DNA from: Planctomycetota bacterium
GTDB taxonomy: Bacteria > Planctomycetota > Planctomycetia > Planctomycetales > Planctomycetaceae
Direction of reading: 5' to 3'
DNA: 64,000 nt
NCBI GenBank assembly: GCA_022600195.1
Contig: JAHZKX010000059.1
Span: 1 to 64,000, forward strand
In this document: in pieces, positions 38,084-47,288 of the stretch
Layout: each line of letters starts with the position of its first letter
How positions within the stretch are numbered: position 1 is the first letter of the stretch
Notes under the pieces: model-generated
What the model saw: only the letters and a program-made list of their open reading frames with translations
What the model was told of the DNA's origin: nothing
The model's database searches: none
Program-made: the position numbers and the translations under genes

Positions 38084-38467
38084 TGTGATTCTTCCTTCAG
38101 ATCGTTGGGTCGTTTAATTTGATGTTGTAATTAAATCTGGTGCGATAAAATCCGTTTATTTTATTCCGATTGCTTTCTGGTTTGCACTGTCGAAGTCGAG
38201 CAGTCATTCGAATTTCACAAGCGACCAGGTCTTTTCGTTTCGTTCTCATTCAGAATCAAGAAAGCCTTCTTGACACCGACCCCGGATTGGCAGAGGCCGC
38301 GGTCTCTGCACGAGCATTATTCTGAAAAGACAACTCGAGCAAAACAAACTGTAAACAAGAGCCGCCTGAAAACAAAGAAAACCGAGGAGCATTTTATGCT
38401 CCTCGGCAAAATCTTTAGAAATTTAGGTTGTTTACAAATTGCGATGATTCAGGAAAAGATTGCTGAA
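38084..38467. other. Intergenic region between the SDR and ErpA-type genes
   Basis: About 380 bases, both neighbours on the - strand. It holds the terminator hairpin at 38382-38406 that ends the ErpA-type gene and, to the left, presumably the SDR promoter. I see no gene. Confidence 0.45.
38371..38406 (-). terminator. Rho-independent terminator of the ErpA-type gene
   Basis: An 11-bp perfect stem, CCGAGGAGCAT (38382-38392) with ATGCTCCTCGG (38396-38406), has a 3-nt loop. Read on the - strand it is followed by TTTTCTTTGTTTT, and it lies 62 nt after the stop codon of the ErpA-type gene. Confidence 0.88.
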
Positions 38468-38797
38468 TCAGGCAGAAAAGCTGCTTCCACACCCACAGGA
38501 TTTAACTGCATTTGGGTTGTCGAACGTGAAGCCTCGTTTTTCCAGGCTTTCATAGTAGTCGACGGTCGTTCCATCCATTAAGAGATCGCTCTTTTTATCA
38601 ACGACGACTTTGACGCCATGCTGTTCTGAAACAGTATCATTTTCTTCATCCAAATCATCTACGAAACGGAAGTCGTATTGGAATCCACTACAACCACCAG
38701 AAACGATCCCGATTCTTAATAGAGAACCAGCGTCCTCTTGGCTCTCCATAAATCGCTTCAGTTCTTTGGAAGCATTTTCAGTAATTGTGACAGCCAT
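38468..38797 (-). CDS. HesB/IscA family iron-sulfur carrier (ErpA-like)
   Basis: A 109-residue A-type Fe-S carrier with the three conserved cysteines C36 (GGCSGFQY), C101 and C103 (SCGCGSSF). These proteins receive a cluster from a scaffold and deliver it to apoproteins; candidates here include the Fe-S proteins ActB and NqrF, which is inference. GGAG lies 10 nt before the ATG. It is monocistronic with its own terminator, and no iscS/iscU lies nearby. Confidence 0.92.
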   Translation of the reverse strand: MAVTITENASKELKRFMESQEDAGSLLRIGIVSGGCSGFQYDFRFVDDLDEENDTVSEQHGVKVVVDKKSDLLMDGTTVDYYESLEKRGFTFDNPNAVKSCGCGSSFSA

Positions 38798-39241
38798 GAA
38801 AAAAAATCTCCAGTTTAAAAAGTTGCTTGGTTTATTAACCTTTGATGGTATATCTTTTGAAATAAGAGGCCCAAAAACTAATTCTGAGTTTGGGGAAAGC
38901 GAGCCTGAATGCCCTTTGCTCTCTCATACTATTATAGCAGGAGCTCGATTTTTTCCGAGACGCTTTCTGACGGATCTTTTTAATCGTTAGGTTTTATGTA
39001 AGTGACATCTATTTAATGGGTTAAGTTACTTTTGTCCTTGGTTCGTTGACGAAATCCAAAATGAAAATTTCAGATGTCTCTCACTTATTTCCTCTGAATG
39101 GGGGTTAGCAGTCATCAGGTTTGAAAAAGGATGTGATTATCTAAAATGCGACGGTTCGATGATCAGTCTCTTTTGCACTCAAGGTGGTTCGACTTTAGAA
39201 TGGAATTTCTTTTTCTGTTCTGAATGACTGAGGCAGGATGT
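38798..39241. other. Divergent intergenic region
   Basis: About 440 bases separating the ErpA-type gene (-) from the YhaM-like gene (+). It should hold both promoters. Short frames here lack ribosome binding sites and recognisable products, and I see no repeat or strong hairpin. Confidence 0.4.
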
Positions 39242-40261
39242 ATGAATACAGCTCGACAAGTCTTGTTATTAAGCGAGTTGGAACCGGGCCAGTTTGCTGA
39301 CAGTTTTGTGTTACTGGTTTCCAAAGAGAAGGCAACCACACGTGACGGGAAGCCTTATTATCGGGTTCAGTTTCGCGATAGTAATGTGACGGCAACATCC
39401 ATGATCTGGAGTGATACCACCTGGTTCGAAGATTGTGAATCGAAGTGGGAAGAAGGAGAATTTTATAAGATCCGGGCGCGCTACGATGAAAATAAATATG
39501 GTCCTCAGTTGGATCTCGATCGGATTCGCGCGGTGATCGAAGGTGATGAAGCTGATGGTTTTGATCCCAGCCTGTATTTCAATCGTTCCCGTTTCTCAAG
39601 TGAGGAAATGTTTCAGGAATTGATGGAGATCACGCAGGAACAAATTGAAGACGTTCCCCTCAAAAATCTGGTGCTAGAGATATTAAATCAGTATGAGACT
39701 GAAATCAAAACCATTGCTGCTGCCAGCAGGAATCACCACGCTTTTACAGGAGGTTTTTTGGAACATGTCTTATCTGTTACCAGGACGGCCTGTTATCTGG
39801 CAGATAAATACAGTATTTATTATCAGGAAATGCAGCCTCCTTTGAATAAATCACTGGTTGTTGCAGGAGCCATTTTGCACGATATCGGTAAACTGACGGA
39901 ATTGGAATACAAGCCTCATGCTTCAAGTTATACGCCTGCGGGACGACTGATAGGTCATATTCTACTGGGGCGTGATCTGGTGCGTGATCATGCGAAGAAC
40001 ATCGAAGATCTCGAGCCCGAAACGTTATTGCGATTGGAGCATATGATTGTTTCTCATCAAAATTTACCAGAGTGGGGTTCACCAATTGCTCCGCATACAC
40101 CAGAAGCATTATTAGTCCATTATGCCGATGACATTGATGCTAAATTCCATATGATGGCTACCATGTTGGAAGAGGTACTGCCCGGTAATGAGGATCAGTT
40201 TACCAGCCGCGATAATGCATTACGCCGCAGCATTTTTATGGGATTGAAGTCAAAAGAATAA
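39242..40261 (+). CDS. YhaM-like 3'-5' exoribonuclease (OB fold + HD domain)
   Basis: About 339 residues. The N-terminal part (about 10-90) looks like an OB-fold nucleic acid-binding domain (FVLLVSKEKATTRDGKPYYRVQF). The C-terminal HD domain keeps the metal ligands: H in HHAFTGGFLEHV, HD in GAILHDIGKL, H in RLIGHILLG, H in MIVSHQNLPEWGSP and D in HYADDIDAK. This is the architecture of YhaM, an exonuclease of Firmicutes, and the catalytic set is intact. The start at 39242 is chosen over 39224 because GGCAGG sits just upstream. The start of dapF follows 70 nt later. Confidence 0.85.
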   Translation: MNTARQVLLLSELEPGQFADSFVLLVSKEKATTRDGKPYYRVQFRDSNVTATSMIWSDTTWFEDCESKWEEGEFYKIRARYDENKYGPQLDLDRIRAVIEGDEADGFDPSLYFNRSRFSSEEMFQELMEITQEQIEDVPLKNLVLEILNQYETEIKTIAAASRNHHAFTGGFLEHVLSVTRTACYLADKYSIYYQEMQPPLNKSLVVAGAILHDIGKLTELEYKPHASSYTPAGRLIGHILLGRDLVRDHAKNIEDLEPETLLRLEHMIVSHQNLPEWGSPIAPHTPEALLVHYADDIDAKFHMMATMLEEVLPGNEDQFTSRDNALRRSIFMGLKSKE

Positions 40262-40331
40262 CGGTCTTCGCCCACTTGAGAACACAACAAATCACAACCA
40301 GAATACAAATTGAAATAGAAAAAAGAGAGCG

Positions 40332-41171
40332 ATGAAATTTACCAAGATGCAGGGCGCAGGCAACGATTATGTTTACGTCAACTGCTTTGAAGAAACACTT
40401 CCCCAGGATATTTCTCGACTGGCGATAGAAGTCAGTGATCGACATAAGGGGATCGGTGCGGATGGATTAATTCTGATTTGTCCCTCCGAAAAAGCAGACG
40501 CCCAAATGCGGATGTTTAACGCCGACGGTAGCGAATCGGAAATGTGTGGCAATGGAGTTCGATGCGTGGCCAAATACGTTTACGATCATGGCATCGCACA
40601 ACAACAGAATCTGAAAATCGAAACCGGTGCAGGAGTATTGAGCCTGGATCTGGAAATCACCGGCCAAAAAGTCAGTCAGGTCCGTGTTAATATGGGAAGA
40701 CCCATCTTGACCAGTGCTGAGATTCCGACTCTGCTTCCCGGTGATCCTCCTGTGAATGCAGATCTGGATCTGGGAGAGGAAACACTTCAGGTGACCTGTG
40801 TTTCGATGGGCAATCCCCATTGCGTGACATTCGTTGAATCGCTCAGTGATCATTGGGTACATGGAATCGGACCGCAAGTCGAGGTCCATCCCATGTTTCC
40901 CAGACGTGTGAATGCGGAATTCATTGAGGTGATTTCCCCAACAGAATTGAAGATGCGTGTCTGGGAACGTGGTTCGGGCGAGACGCAGGCTTGCGGCACG
41001 GGCGCTTGTGCCTCAGCGGTAGCAGGCGTCCTGACAGGTCGAACCGATCGTAATGTACTTATCCATTTACCTGGTGGTGACTTACGATTGGAATGGTCTG
41101 ATTCCGATGAAGTGTTCATGACGGGGCCCGCGGTGGAAGTCTTTCAGGGCATTTGGGCCGGGCCACAGTGA
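40332..41171 (+). CDS. dapF: Diaminopimelate epimerase
   Basis: A 279-residue enzyme that interconverts LL- and meso-diaminopimelate for lysine and peptidoglycan synthesis. The two catalytic cysteines are present: C72 (EMCGNGVRC) and C221 (ACGTGACAS). The N-terminus [17 protein letters not shown] and the GNPHCV motif are typical. GAGAGCG precedes the ATG. It is of normal length and probably co-transcribed with the YhaM-like gene. Its presence supports a DAP-type pathway in this organism. Confidence 0.96.
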   Translation: MKFTKMQGAGNDYVYVNCFEETLPQDISRLAIEVSDRHKGIGADGLILICPSEKADAQMRMFNADGSESEMCGNGVRCVAKYVYDHGIAQQQNLKIETGAGVLSLDLEITGQKVSQVRVNMGRPILTSAEIPTLLPGDPPVNADLDLGEETLQVTCVSMGNPHCVTFVESLSDHWVHGIGPQVEVHPMFPRRVNAEFIEVISPTELKMRVWERGSGETQACGTGACASAVAGVLTGRTDRNVLIHLPGGDLRLEWSDSDEVFMTGPAVEVFQGIWAGPQ

Positions 41172-41292
41172 ATGGGATCGTCTTGCCACTTCCAGACTTG
41201 GGTTTTGTCTCAGATCAGACAGAACATTTTTTTGAAATGGTCTTGCAGTAAAATAATAGAACTGATAAACCTCGGCTTCTCTCATTCTCAAA

Positions 41293-41784
41293 ATGAATTT
41301 CAATTTTAAACCCTCAGTTAATTCGACAGGCAATGACCTTTTGCCGGCGTTCCGTGCATCCAGTCTGGGATTACCCATTGGATGGAAAATTCGGTCGCTG
41401 TTGATCGGCTGGAGTCTGTTTCTGATTGCGGGCTTTGGAGTTGCGATTCAAACAAATCCGGATCCACGTGGATTTGGAACCCATCAAAGATTTGGTTTTG
41501 CACCTTGTGTGATTCGAAATCAACTATCCATTCCCTGTCCCAGTTGTGGGATGACAACTTCCTTTTCACATTTTGTTCGCGGTCAGATCCGTCAGTCTGC
41601 TCAAGCCAACACCGCTGGTCTGGTTTTAGCTTTGGTCTGTGTTGTGATGATTCCCTGGTCCTGGATCAGTGTCTATCGCAAGCAACTCTGGCTGGTCTCA
41701 AATCCTGAAACCTGTTTGCTCTGGTTACTGTGTGGTCTGATCACGATCACACTGATCGAGTGGGTTTTTCGGCTGACTTTTTAA
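41293..41784 (+). CDS. DUF2752 membrane protein
   Basis: A 163-residue protein with three helices (about 36-55, 102-122 and 140-158). The signature of DUF2752 is visible: a CPSCGMTTSF motif (about 80-89) with two cysteines facing the membrane. The family's function is unknown. It lies 121 nt downstream of dapF. Its 3' end overlaps the untranslated upstream part of the next frame. Confidence 0.8.
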   Translation: MNFNFKPSVNSTGNDLLPAFRASSLGLPIGWKIRSLLIGWSLFLIAGFGVAIQTNPDPRGFGTHQRFGFAPCVIRNQLSIPCPSCGMTTSFSHFVRGQIRQSAQANTAGLVLALVCVVMIPWSWISVYRKQLWLVSNPETCLLWLLCGLITITLIEWVFRLTF

Positions 41785-41885
41785 AATTAAAGCCCTCCAG
41801 TTTTCGAAACACGATATTCCTTTCCTGTCAGTTCAATTCATTTCCCAACCAGATATTTCGGTTCATGCCAAGGATGGCAGTAAAA

Positions 41886-42578
41886 ATGCGTAATTTAAAA
41901 CCGCAAAAAAAATCAAACTCTCGCAACATGCACTCGCTGGGAGTGGCTCTGTTGCTGTTGATCAGTTTAGGGATCAATGGTTGTTCTCTGGGTGTGATGG
42001 CGGGGAAAATGTTTTTTGGCGACCCGTTGAGAACTTGTGAATTTACCAGCCGGACGAAAGTTGATCTGTCTGAGGGAACTCAAAAAGTTCTTGTGATCTG
42101 CTCGACACCCGAATCGATTCGATCGGATTACCCCTCACTAAACTATGATTTACTCGAACAGATTACCTACAAACTAAAACGACATGATGTCAAAGTGATG
42201 GACACCGGTAAGGTGGCAACCTGGCTCGATGATAATGGTGGATCCTGGAATGACGTTGATGAACTGGCAGAAAATTTTGACGCCGACTACATCATTCATG
42301 TGGACATTGATGAATTCGATTATCGTGAGCCAAACAGTCCCAACTTATTACGTGGGAAAGCATATGGAACTGTGTCGGCGTTTGAAGTCATGGAAGTGGA
42401 TGGCTTGAAACGCGCACAGGAAGTCTTTGCCAGTGAATATACCTCTGAGTATCCCAGCCACTTGCCTGTCTCGATTGAATCAGAATCACCGAAAGTCTTC
42501 AGGAAAAAATATACAGATCGTATTGCCGATCAAATTGGTCGTTTCTTTTATAATTATCACTCGGGAGATGTAATTTAA
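41886..42578 (+). CDS. Lipoprotein, paralog 1
   Basis: About 230 residues. After a basic N-terminus the signal (GVALLLLISLGINGC) ends in a lipobox, so the mature protein is lipidated at that Cys. The soluble part is predicted alpha/beta and begins VLVICSTPESIRSDYPSLNYDLLEQITYKL. It shares an order of motifs with the next gene (HDVKVM/HNVKVI, ATWLDDNG/RAWLDENP, ADYIIHVDIDEF/VSYVIHIELHEY, RGKAYGTVS/RGRAEGMVT, IADQIGRFFYNY/LSDEIGRLFYEY). Starts at 41865 and 41874 are possible; 41886 is used as AAGGATGG lies upstream. No known domain is recognised. Confidence 0.7.
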   Translation: MRNLKPQKKSNSRNMHSLGVALLLLISLGINGCSLGVMAGKMFFGDPLRTCEFTSRTKVDLSEGTQKVLVICSTPESIRSDYPSLNYDLLEQITYKLKRHDVKVMDTGKVATWLDDNGGSWNDVDELAENFDADYIIHVDIDEFDYREPNSPNLLRGKAYGTVSAFEVMEVDGLKRAQEVFASEYTSEYPSHLPVSIESESPKVFRKKYTDRIADQIGRFFYNYHSGDVI

Positions 42579-42642
42579 TTCTTCCCTGAATCATTCAGAA
42601 GTGGCGTCCAAAGCCTAATACGGAGTTGTGAAGGATCACACG

Positions 42643-43338
42643 ATGACAATTTTTTCGTTCAGAAAACAGGTTCATAAACAGTTCTTCAATGCAGTCACAA
42701 AACTGGCATTGGTTTTGGTGTTATGCACAACGATGTCCGGTTGCAATTATTTCATCCTGTTGGGATATCTGATAGGTGGCCCTCCCTCTATTGAGCCGGA
42801 CTTCGATGCCCAGACTCAGAAGTCGATGACCGACAAAGATGTCACGGTTGCCATCGTGTGTTATGCTCCTTTAGAACTGCAATACAATTTTGACGGCATT
42901 CATAATGATCTTGCCCGCTATACGACATTTCGTTTACACGAACATAATGTGAAAGTAATCAACCCGGATCGGATTCGCGCCTGGCTGGATGAAAATCCCG
43001 ATTGGGACAAGCCGGAAGAAATCGGCGAAGCCTTTGATGTCTCTTATGTGATCCATATCGAATTGCACGAATACAGTTTGTATGAGGAGAACAGTTCCGA
43101 TCTCTATCGTGGTCGTGCCGAAGGCATGGTGACAGTTTATGAAATGGACGAGGATGGCGAAGGAGAAAAACTTTACAGCAAAGAAATCACCTCGTTCTAT
43201 CCACTACGGGCTCCCCGCGCGACTTCAGAGGTGACCTTCTCCAAATTCAAGAAAGAGTATCTCTCTCGCTTGAGTGATGAAATTGGTCGTCTGTTTTACG
43301 AATATTATAAAGGCGACGATTTCATTCACGCTATTTAA
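42643..43338 (+). CDS. Lipoprotein, paralog 2
   Basis: About 231 residues, a tandem paralog of the preceding lipoprotein. The signal (LALVLVLCTTMSGC) ends in a lipobox. The mature region shares at least five ordered motifs with its neighbour, including the conserved DxxDxI-type core and the C-terminal GRLFYEYYKGDD. I start at the ATG at 42643, with AAGGA 8 nt upstream, rather than at the GTG at 42628. Function unknown; the tandem pair suggests related envelope roles, perhaps as a heterodimer. Confidence 0.72.
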   Translation: MTIFSFRKQVHKQFFNAVTKLALVLVLCTTMSGCNYFILLGYLIGGPPSIEPDFDAQTQKSMTDKDVTVAIVCYAPLELQYNFDGIHNDLARYTTFRLHEHNVKVINPDRIRAWLDENPDWDKPEEIGEAFDVSYVIHIELHEYSLYEENSSDLYRGRAEGMVTVYEMDEDGEGEKLYSKEITSFYPLRAPRATSEVTFSKFKKEYLSRLSDEIGRLFYEYYKGDDFIHAI

Positions 43339-43571
43339 CCGAAATGCGGGTTAATGAGCACGTTTTGCCAGCTTTGGTCCTGGAATCATCGGCCGTAGCG
43401 GCTTCGCGGAATACGCTTCAGAGTCGTCTGTGGTTCGACGAAAACATCTCCCGTTTATGCTGAACTCTTGCGAGTCCTGTTGCGACCCGTTATTTTTCGT
43501 AACTGTTAGCAGTAGGCGATAAGAGACGCTTTGTGAAAAATGCGTCATTTCTTTCAGGATACGAAATCGGG

Positions 43572-43919
43572 ATGTCTTACACGAAGCAGGAAGTCGTTGA
43601 TCGCAGTCAGGTGATTTTAGCACATGCGTGGATGGTGCGCACTTTCGTGAAGCACAGTGATGAAGGCGAGGACTTTCCAGAGCTGATGCATATTGCTCGT
43701 GCGATATTTGATACATCGCGGGCGCTGGAAACACGCGTTGATGACCACGACGCCTATCTGAAAATGCTGCGAAAAAAAATCAGCAAGCTCCGGAAAGCCA
43801 CCGATCAATTTGCGCTCGATGCCCCTGAAGCATCCTTGCATACGAATTTTCAACAGGCAGTCATTTCGATCAAAGCCTGTACGAAAGAGTTGGAAGAGTT
43901 ATTGGAACACGTGGAATAA
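43572..43919 (+). CDS. Conserved hypothetical cytosolic protein
   Basis: About 115 residues from the ATG at 43572 (the frame opens with a GTG at 43533). The protein is almost entirely helical (VVDRSQVILAHAWMVRTFVKH, ALETRVDDHDAYLKMLRKKISKLRKATDQF) and has no signal peptide. I do not recognise a named family. It lies convergent with lepA, 45 nt from its stop codon. A coiled-coil or four-helix fold is likely but unproven. Confidence 0.6.
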   Translation: MSYTKQEVVDRSQVILAHAWMVRTFVKHSDEGEDFPELMHIARAIFDTSRALETRVDDHDAYLKMLRKKISKLRKATDQFALDAPEASLHTNFQQAVISIKACTKELEELLEHVE

Positions 43920-43964
43920 ACCAGGGCAATGTCAGCACGAAGTATCGGGCTCGCTCGCTAGCTG

Positions 43965-45773
43965 TTACTCATCTTTCGTGGCATCCAGGACGGCCAGAAA
44001 TGCCTTCTGTGGAATTTCGACCTGCCCGAATTGTTTGAGTCGTTTTTTACCCTCTTTTTGCTTTTCCCACAGTTTGCGTTTTCGGGTGATGTCACCGCCA
44101 TAACATTTTGCGGTCACATTTTTACGTAAAGCCTGGATCGTTTCTCTCGCAATAATTTTTCCGCCGATGGCAGCCTGTATTGGTATTTCAAACTGATGTT
44201 TTGAGATTTCGACTTTCAGTCGTTTTACCAGCGCACGGCCTCTGCGTTCGGAAGATGTGCGATGGACGATCGTGGAAAGCGCATCGACTTTTTCCGCTTT
44301 GACAAGAATATCCATTTTCACCAGATCAGCCGCGCGGAATCCGATGATTTCATAATCCATCGTTCCGTAGCCACGCGTAGCACTTTTCAGCCGGTCGTAC
44401 ATATCGTAAACGATTTCTGCCAGAGGCAATTCATAAATCAATTGCGCACGATTCGAGCCAACATATTCGGTATTCTTGTAAATGCCGCGTCGGTCGGCAC
44501 ACAACTGCATAATGGGGCCGATGCTTTCTGATGGTAAGATGAATGTCACAAGGGCAATCGGTTCGCGAAATTCATCAATTTGTCCGGCATCGGGAACCGT
44601 TTGTGGATTATCGATCAATAATGTTTCACCATTTCGTTGAAGGACTTCATAGGTCACGTTGGGAGCTGTCTGCAGCAGATCAATATTGAATTCCTGCTCC
44701 AGTCTCTGTTGAATGATTTCCATATGCAGCATACCCAAGAAGCCACAACGGAAACCAAACCCAAGTGCATCACTGGTTTCGGGTACAAAACTGAAGCTGG
44801 CATCGTTTAAGCTGAGCTTTGACAATTCGTCCCGCAGTTTTTCGAAGTCGGTTGCCTCTATTGGATACATACCACAGAAAACCATCTGTTGCGGTTTTTG
44901 ATAACCGGGCAGCGGTGCTTCCGCCAGGTTTCTGGGGTTGGCAACCGTATCCCCCACATGCACGTGCTCCAGATCCTTAGCACCACTGACTAAGTAACCG
45001 ACTTGTCCGGGGCCCAGTGATTTACCGGCTACCATCTGGGGAGTGAATTGTCCGAGTTCAATCACATCAAGCTTTGTTCCACCACGCATCAGAACAACGG
45101 ATTGGCCTTTAACGATGGTTCCCTGAATCACACGTACGTAAGTCACAACGCCTCGGTAGTGGTTGTATTTGCTGTCGAATACGAGTGCCTGGAGTGGTGC
45201 GTCGGCTTCTCCTTTGGGGGGATCAATGCGTTCGATGATCGCGTCGAGAACTTCTTCGATTCCGATTCCATTTTTAGCGCTGACCATCAAGGCCTCAGTC
45301 GGGTCCAGGCCGATCACGGTTTCAACCTCTTCCAGTACTTCATCAATGCGCGTGACCGGTAGATCAATTTTATTGATGACCGGGATGATTGACAGATCCG
45401 AATTAATAGCAGCATAAGCGTTAGCAACTGTCTGCGCCTGCACTCCCTGAAACGCGTCGACCAATAACAGGGCGCCTTCGCAGGCGGCCAGACTACGCGA
45501 GACTTCATAGTGAAAGTCAACATGGCCGGGAGTATCAATCAGATTCAGCTCGTAGGTTTCTCCCTTGTACTCGTGATAGATGGCAACCGTGCGCGCTTTC
45601 ACGGTAATTCCGCGTTCCTGTTCGATCTGCAAGTCGTCCAGAATCTGGGATTTGAATTCTCTCTCTGTGATCGCACCGGTTTTCAGTAGTAACTGATCGG
45701 CGAGCGTGCTCTTTCCATGATCGATGTGAGCGACAATGGAAAAGTTTCGAATCAATCGGGGCTCAGTTGCCAT
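43965..45773 (-). CDS. lepA: Elongation factor 4 (LepA)
   Basis: A 602-residue ribosome-associated GTPase that back-translocates stalled ribosomes. GTPase motifs are intact: [10 protein letters not shown] (G1, about 15-24), DTPGHVDF (G3) and NKID (G4). The LepA-specific C-terminal domain ([35 protein letters not shown]) replaces EF-G domain IV. Length and motifs are normal. It is 63 nt downstream of the ROK kinase gene on the same strand, so co-transcription is possible. Confidence 0.97.
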   Translation of the reverse strand: [602 protein letters not shown]

Positions 45774-45836
45774 TTAAATAGAACTCGTAATTCATTTTTG
45801 TAAGATCACCCGGCAATAATAAACCCGGTTTGATCA

Positions 45837-46856
45837 TTAATTTGTTTTCGCTTTGAGGCTGGCGAGTCGGGCACAGCCGGCTGCGCCAATGTATCCTGCA
45901 TCAGAGCCCAGATCAGCAAAGTCGATGATGGTATTTTCATAAGGTACGCGAAACGCTCTGTGTTTGACCTCTTCACGAATGCGGTTCATAAAACGTTGGC
46001 CCAGTTCGGAGCCTTTGCCACCAAAAGTCACAGCACCACCAAACAGCACCATATCCGGGTCAATGGTATGCATGAGGGTGGTGGTGCCTACTCCCAGATA
46101 CATGGCCGAATCCATGATCAATTCATTTGACAGGTCATCCCCTTGTTCCGCCATCTGTGCAATTAGAAGAGGTGTGAGTTCTGTTCCTGCTTCCAATTGT
46201 ACGTTTAATAACGAATCGCGGCCTGCATCCAGCTCTTCCTGACATCGACGCACAAGAGATTTCCCGCCCGCATATGCTTCCAATGTTCCATACTGTCCTG
46301 AATCACACAAGCGACCGTTTGTCATTTGAATGATGCTATGGCCACATTCACTTCCGTGAGAGTGCCGTCCTTCGATGATCATCTCATCTATAATAATACC
46401 GCAGCCAATGCCTGTACCCAGCGTCCAGAACACCAGACTATGTGCTTCCTGTGCACCCCCTACCCAATATTCTCCATAAGCGGCAGCGTTTGCATCATTC
46501 TGGAAGATCGTCATTTTTCCCGAATAATGATCACTGATGACCTGTCGAATGGGAAATCCTTTCCACGTCGGCAGATTCGGAGGGTCGACAAACTTCCCGC
46601 CCGGAATATCCATCGTGCCAGGAGCGGCAATCCCAATCGCTTTGATATCATCCATCGTAAACTGGCAGTCAGACAAAACATGCTCAATGGCCTGATAGAT
46701 GTGTTGTAATCCAGCCTCCACACCTTTGTCCACATCTGTTTTCGTCTTGCAAAATGCCAGTGTTTGACCGGAATCGTCTACGATGCCAACTTTGACATTT
46801 GTACCACCAATATCAACGCCGACAAAATAGGGGCCATTATCTTTTGTCGGTTTCAT
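45837..46856 (-). CDS. ROK family sugar kinase (glucokinase-like) with degenerate zinc motif
   Basis: A 339-residue cytosolic protein with the ATP-binding motif DIGGTNVKVGIVD (about 15-27), the catalytic Asp in QNDANAAAYGEY (D121) and the second phosphate loop LGTGIGCGI. ROK enzymes normally bind zinc through a His in ExGH plus CxCGxxGCxE. Here H173 (ECGH) and C184 remain, but the motif reads CDSGQYGTLE, so the second and third cysteines are S186 and T191. The sugar-binding ExGH and TLEAYA are otherwise kept, so a glucose-like substrate is plausible. It precedes lepA. Confidence 0.85.
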   Translation of the reverse strand: MKPTKDNGPYFVGVDIGGTNVKVGIVDDSGQTLAFCKTKTDVDKGVEAGLQHIYQAIEHVLSDCQFTMDDIKAIGIAAPGTMDIPGGKFVDPPNLPTWKGFPIRQVISDHYSGKMTIFQNDANAAAYGEYWVGGAQEAHSLVFWTLGTGIGCGIIIDEMIIEGRHSHGSECGHSIIQMTNGRLCDSGQYGTLEAYAGGKSLVRRCQEELDAGRDSLLNVQLEAGTELTPLLIAQMAEQGDDLSNELIMDSAMYLGVGTTTLMHTIDPDMVLFGGAVTFGGKGSELGQRFMNRIREEVKHRAFRVPYENTIIDFADLGSDAGYIGAAGCARLASLKAKTN

Positions 46857-47288
46857 GTCGCCGGTGGTACTCCGCTTGTATTTAGTATTTTGAAATCGAT
46901 CTCTGGCGTGAACTCAATTGAGCCAGCGAATGATTCGATTTTTGTGTGAAGACGTAATACGATCCTCGCTGATTTCTGCTAATCGACATCAGTTCAGAGG
47001 AAGACCAGCGGCACGAGATGGAGTATAGCCGAGCCAACTGGCAGGATGCAATCAACAGGCATGCAAAACAGACTCCACTGGCGTTTTCAGTACTTGTTCG
47101 AATCGCCCTCAATTCAGGTGAAATATCCTGTTTTAGCGTCCTCTCAACCAATCGGCCTGGAACAGAGGCAGCATTGGATTCCCGGGGTACGTTGCTTGTG
47201 ATAGAAGAACTTTCTGGAAAATCGACTCGGCTATAGTGAAACTCCTTGGCGCCTCATTCGAATTGGGAGAGGATAAATCAGGTCAGCA
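46857..47288. other. Divergent intergenic region
   Basis: About 430 bases between the ROK kinase (-) and the second sulfatase (+). Short open frames on both strands show no initiation signals and no recognisable product. It presumably carries both promoters. I see no strong repeat or hairpin. Confidence 0.4.

Noticed and set aside
47018-47236. 72-residue frame between the ROK kinase and sulfatase genes
   Set aside because: No ribosome binding site or recognisable sequence; left as intergenic.
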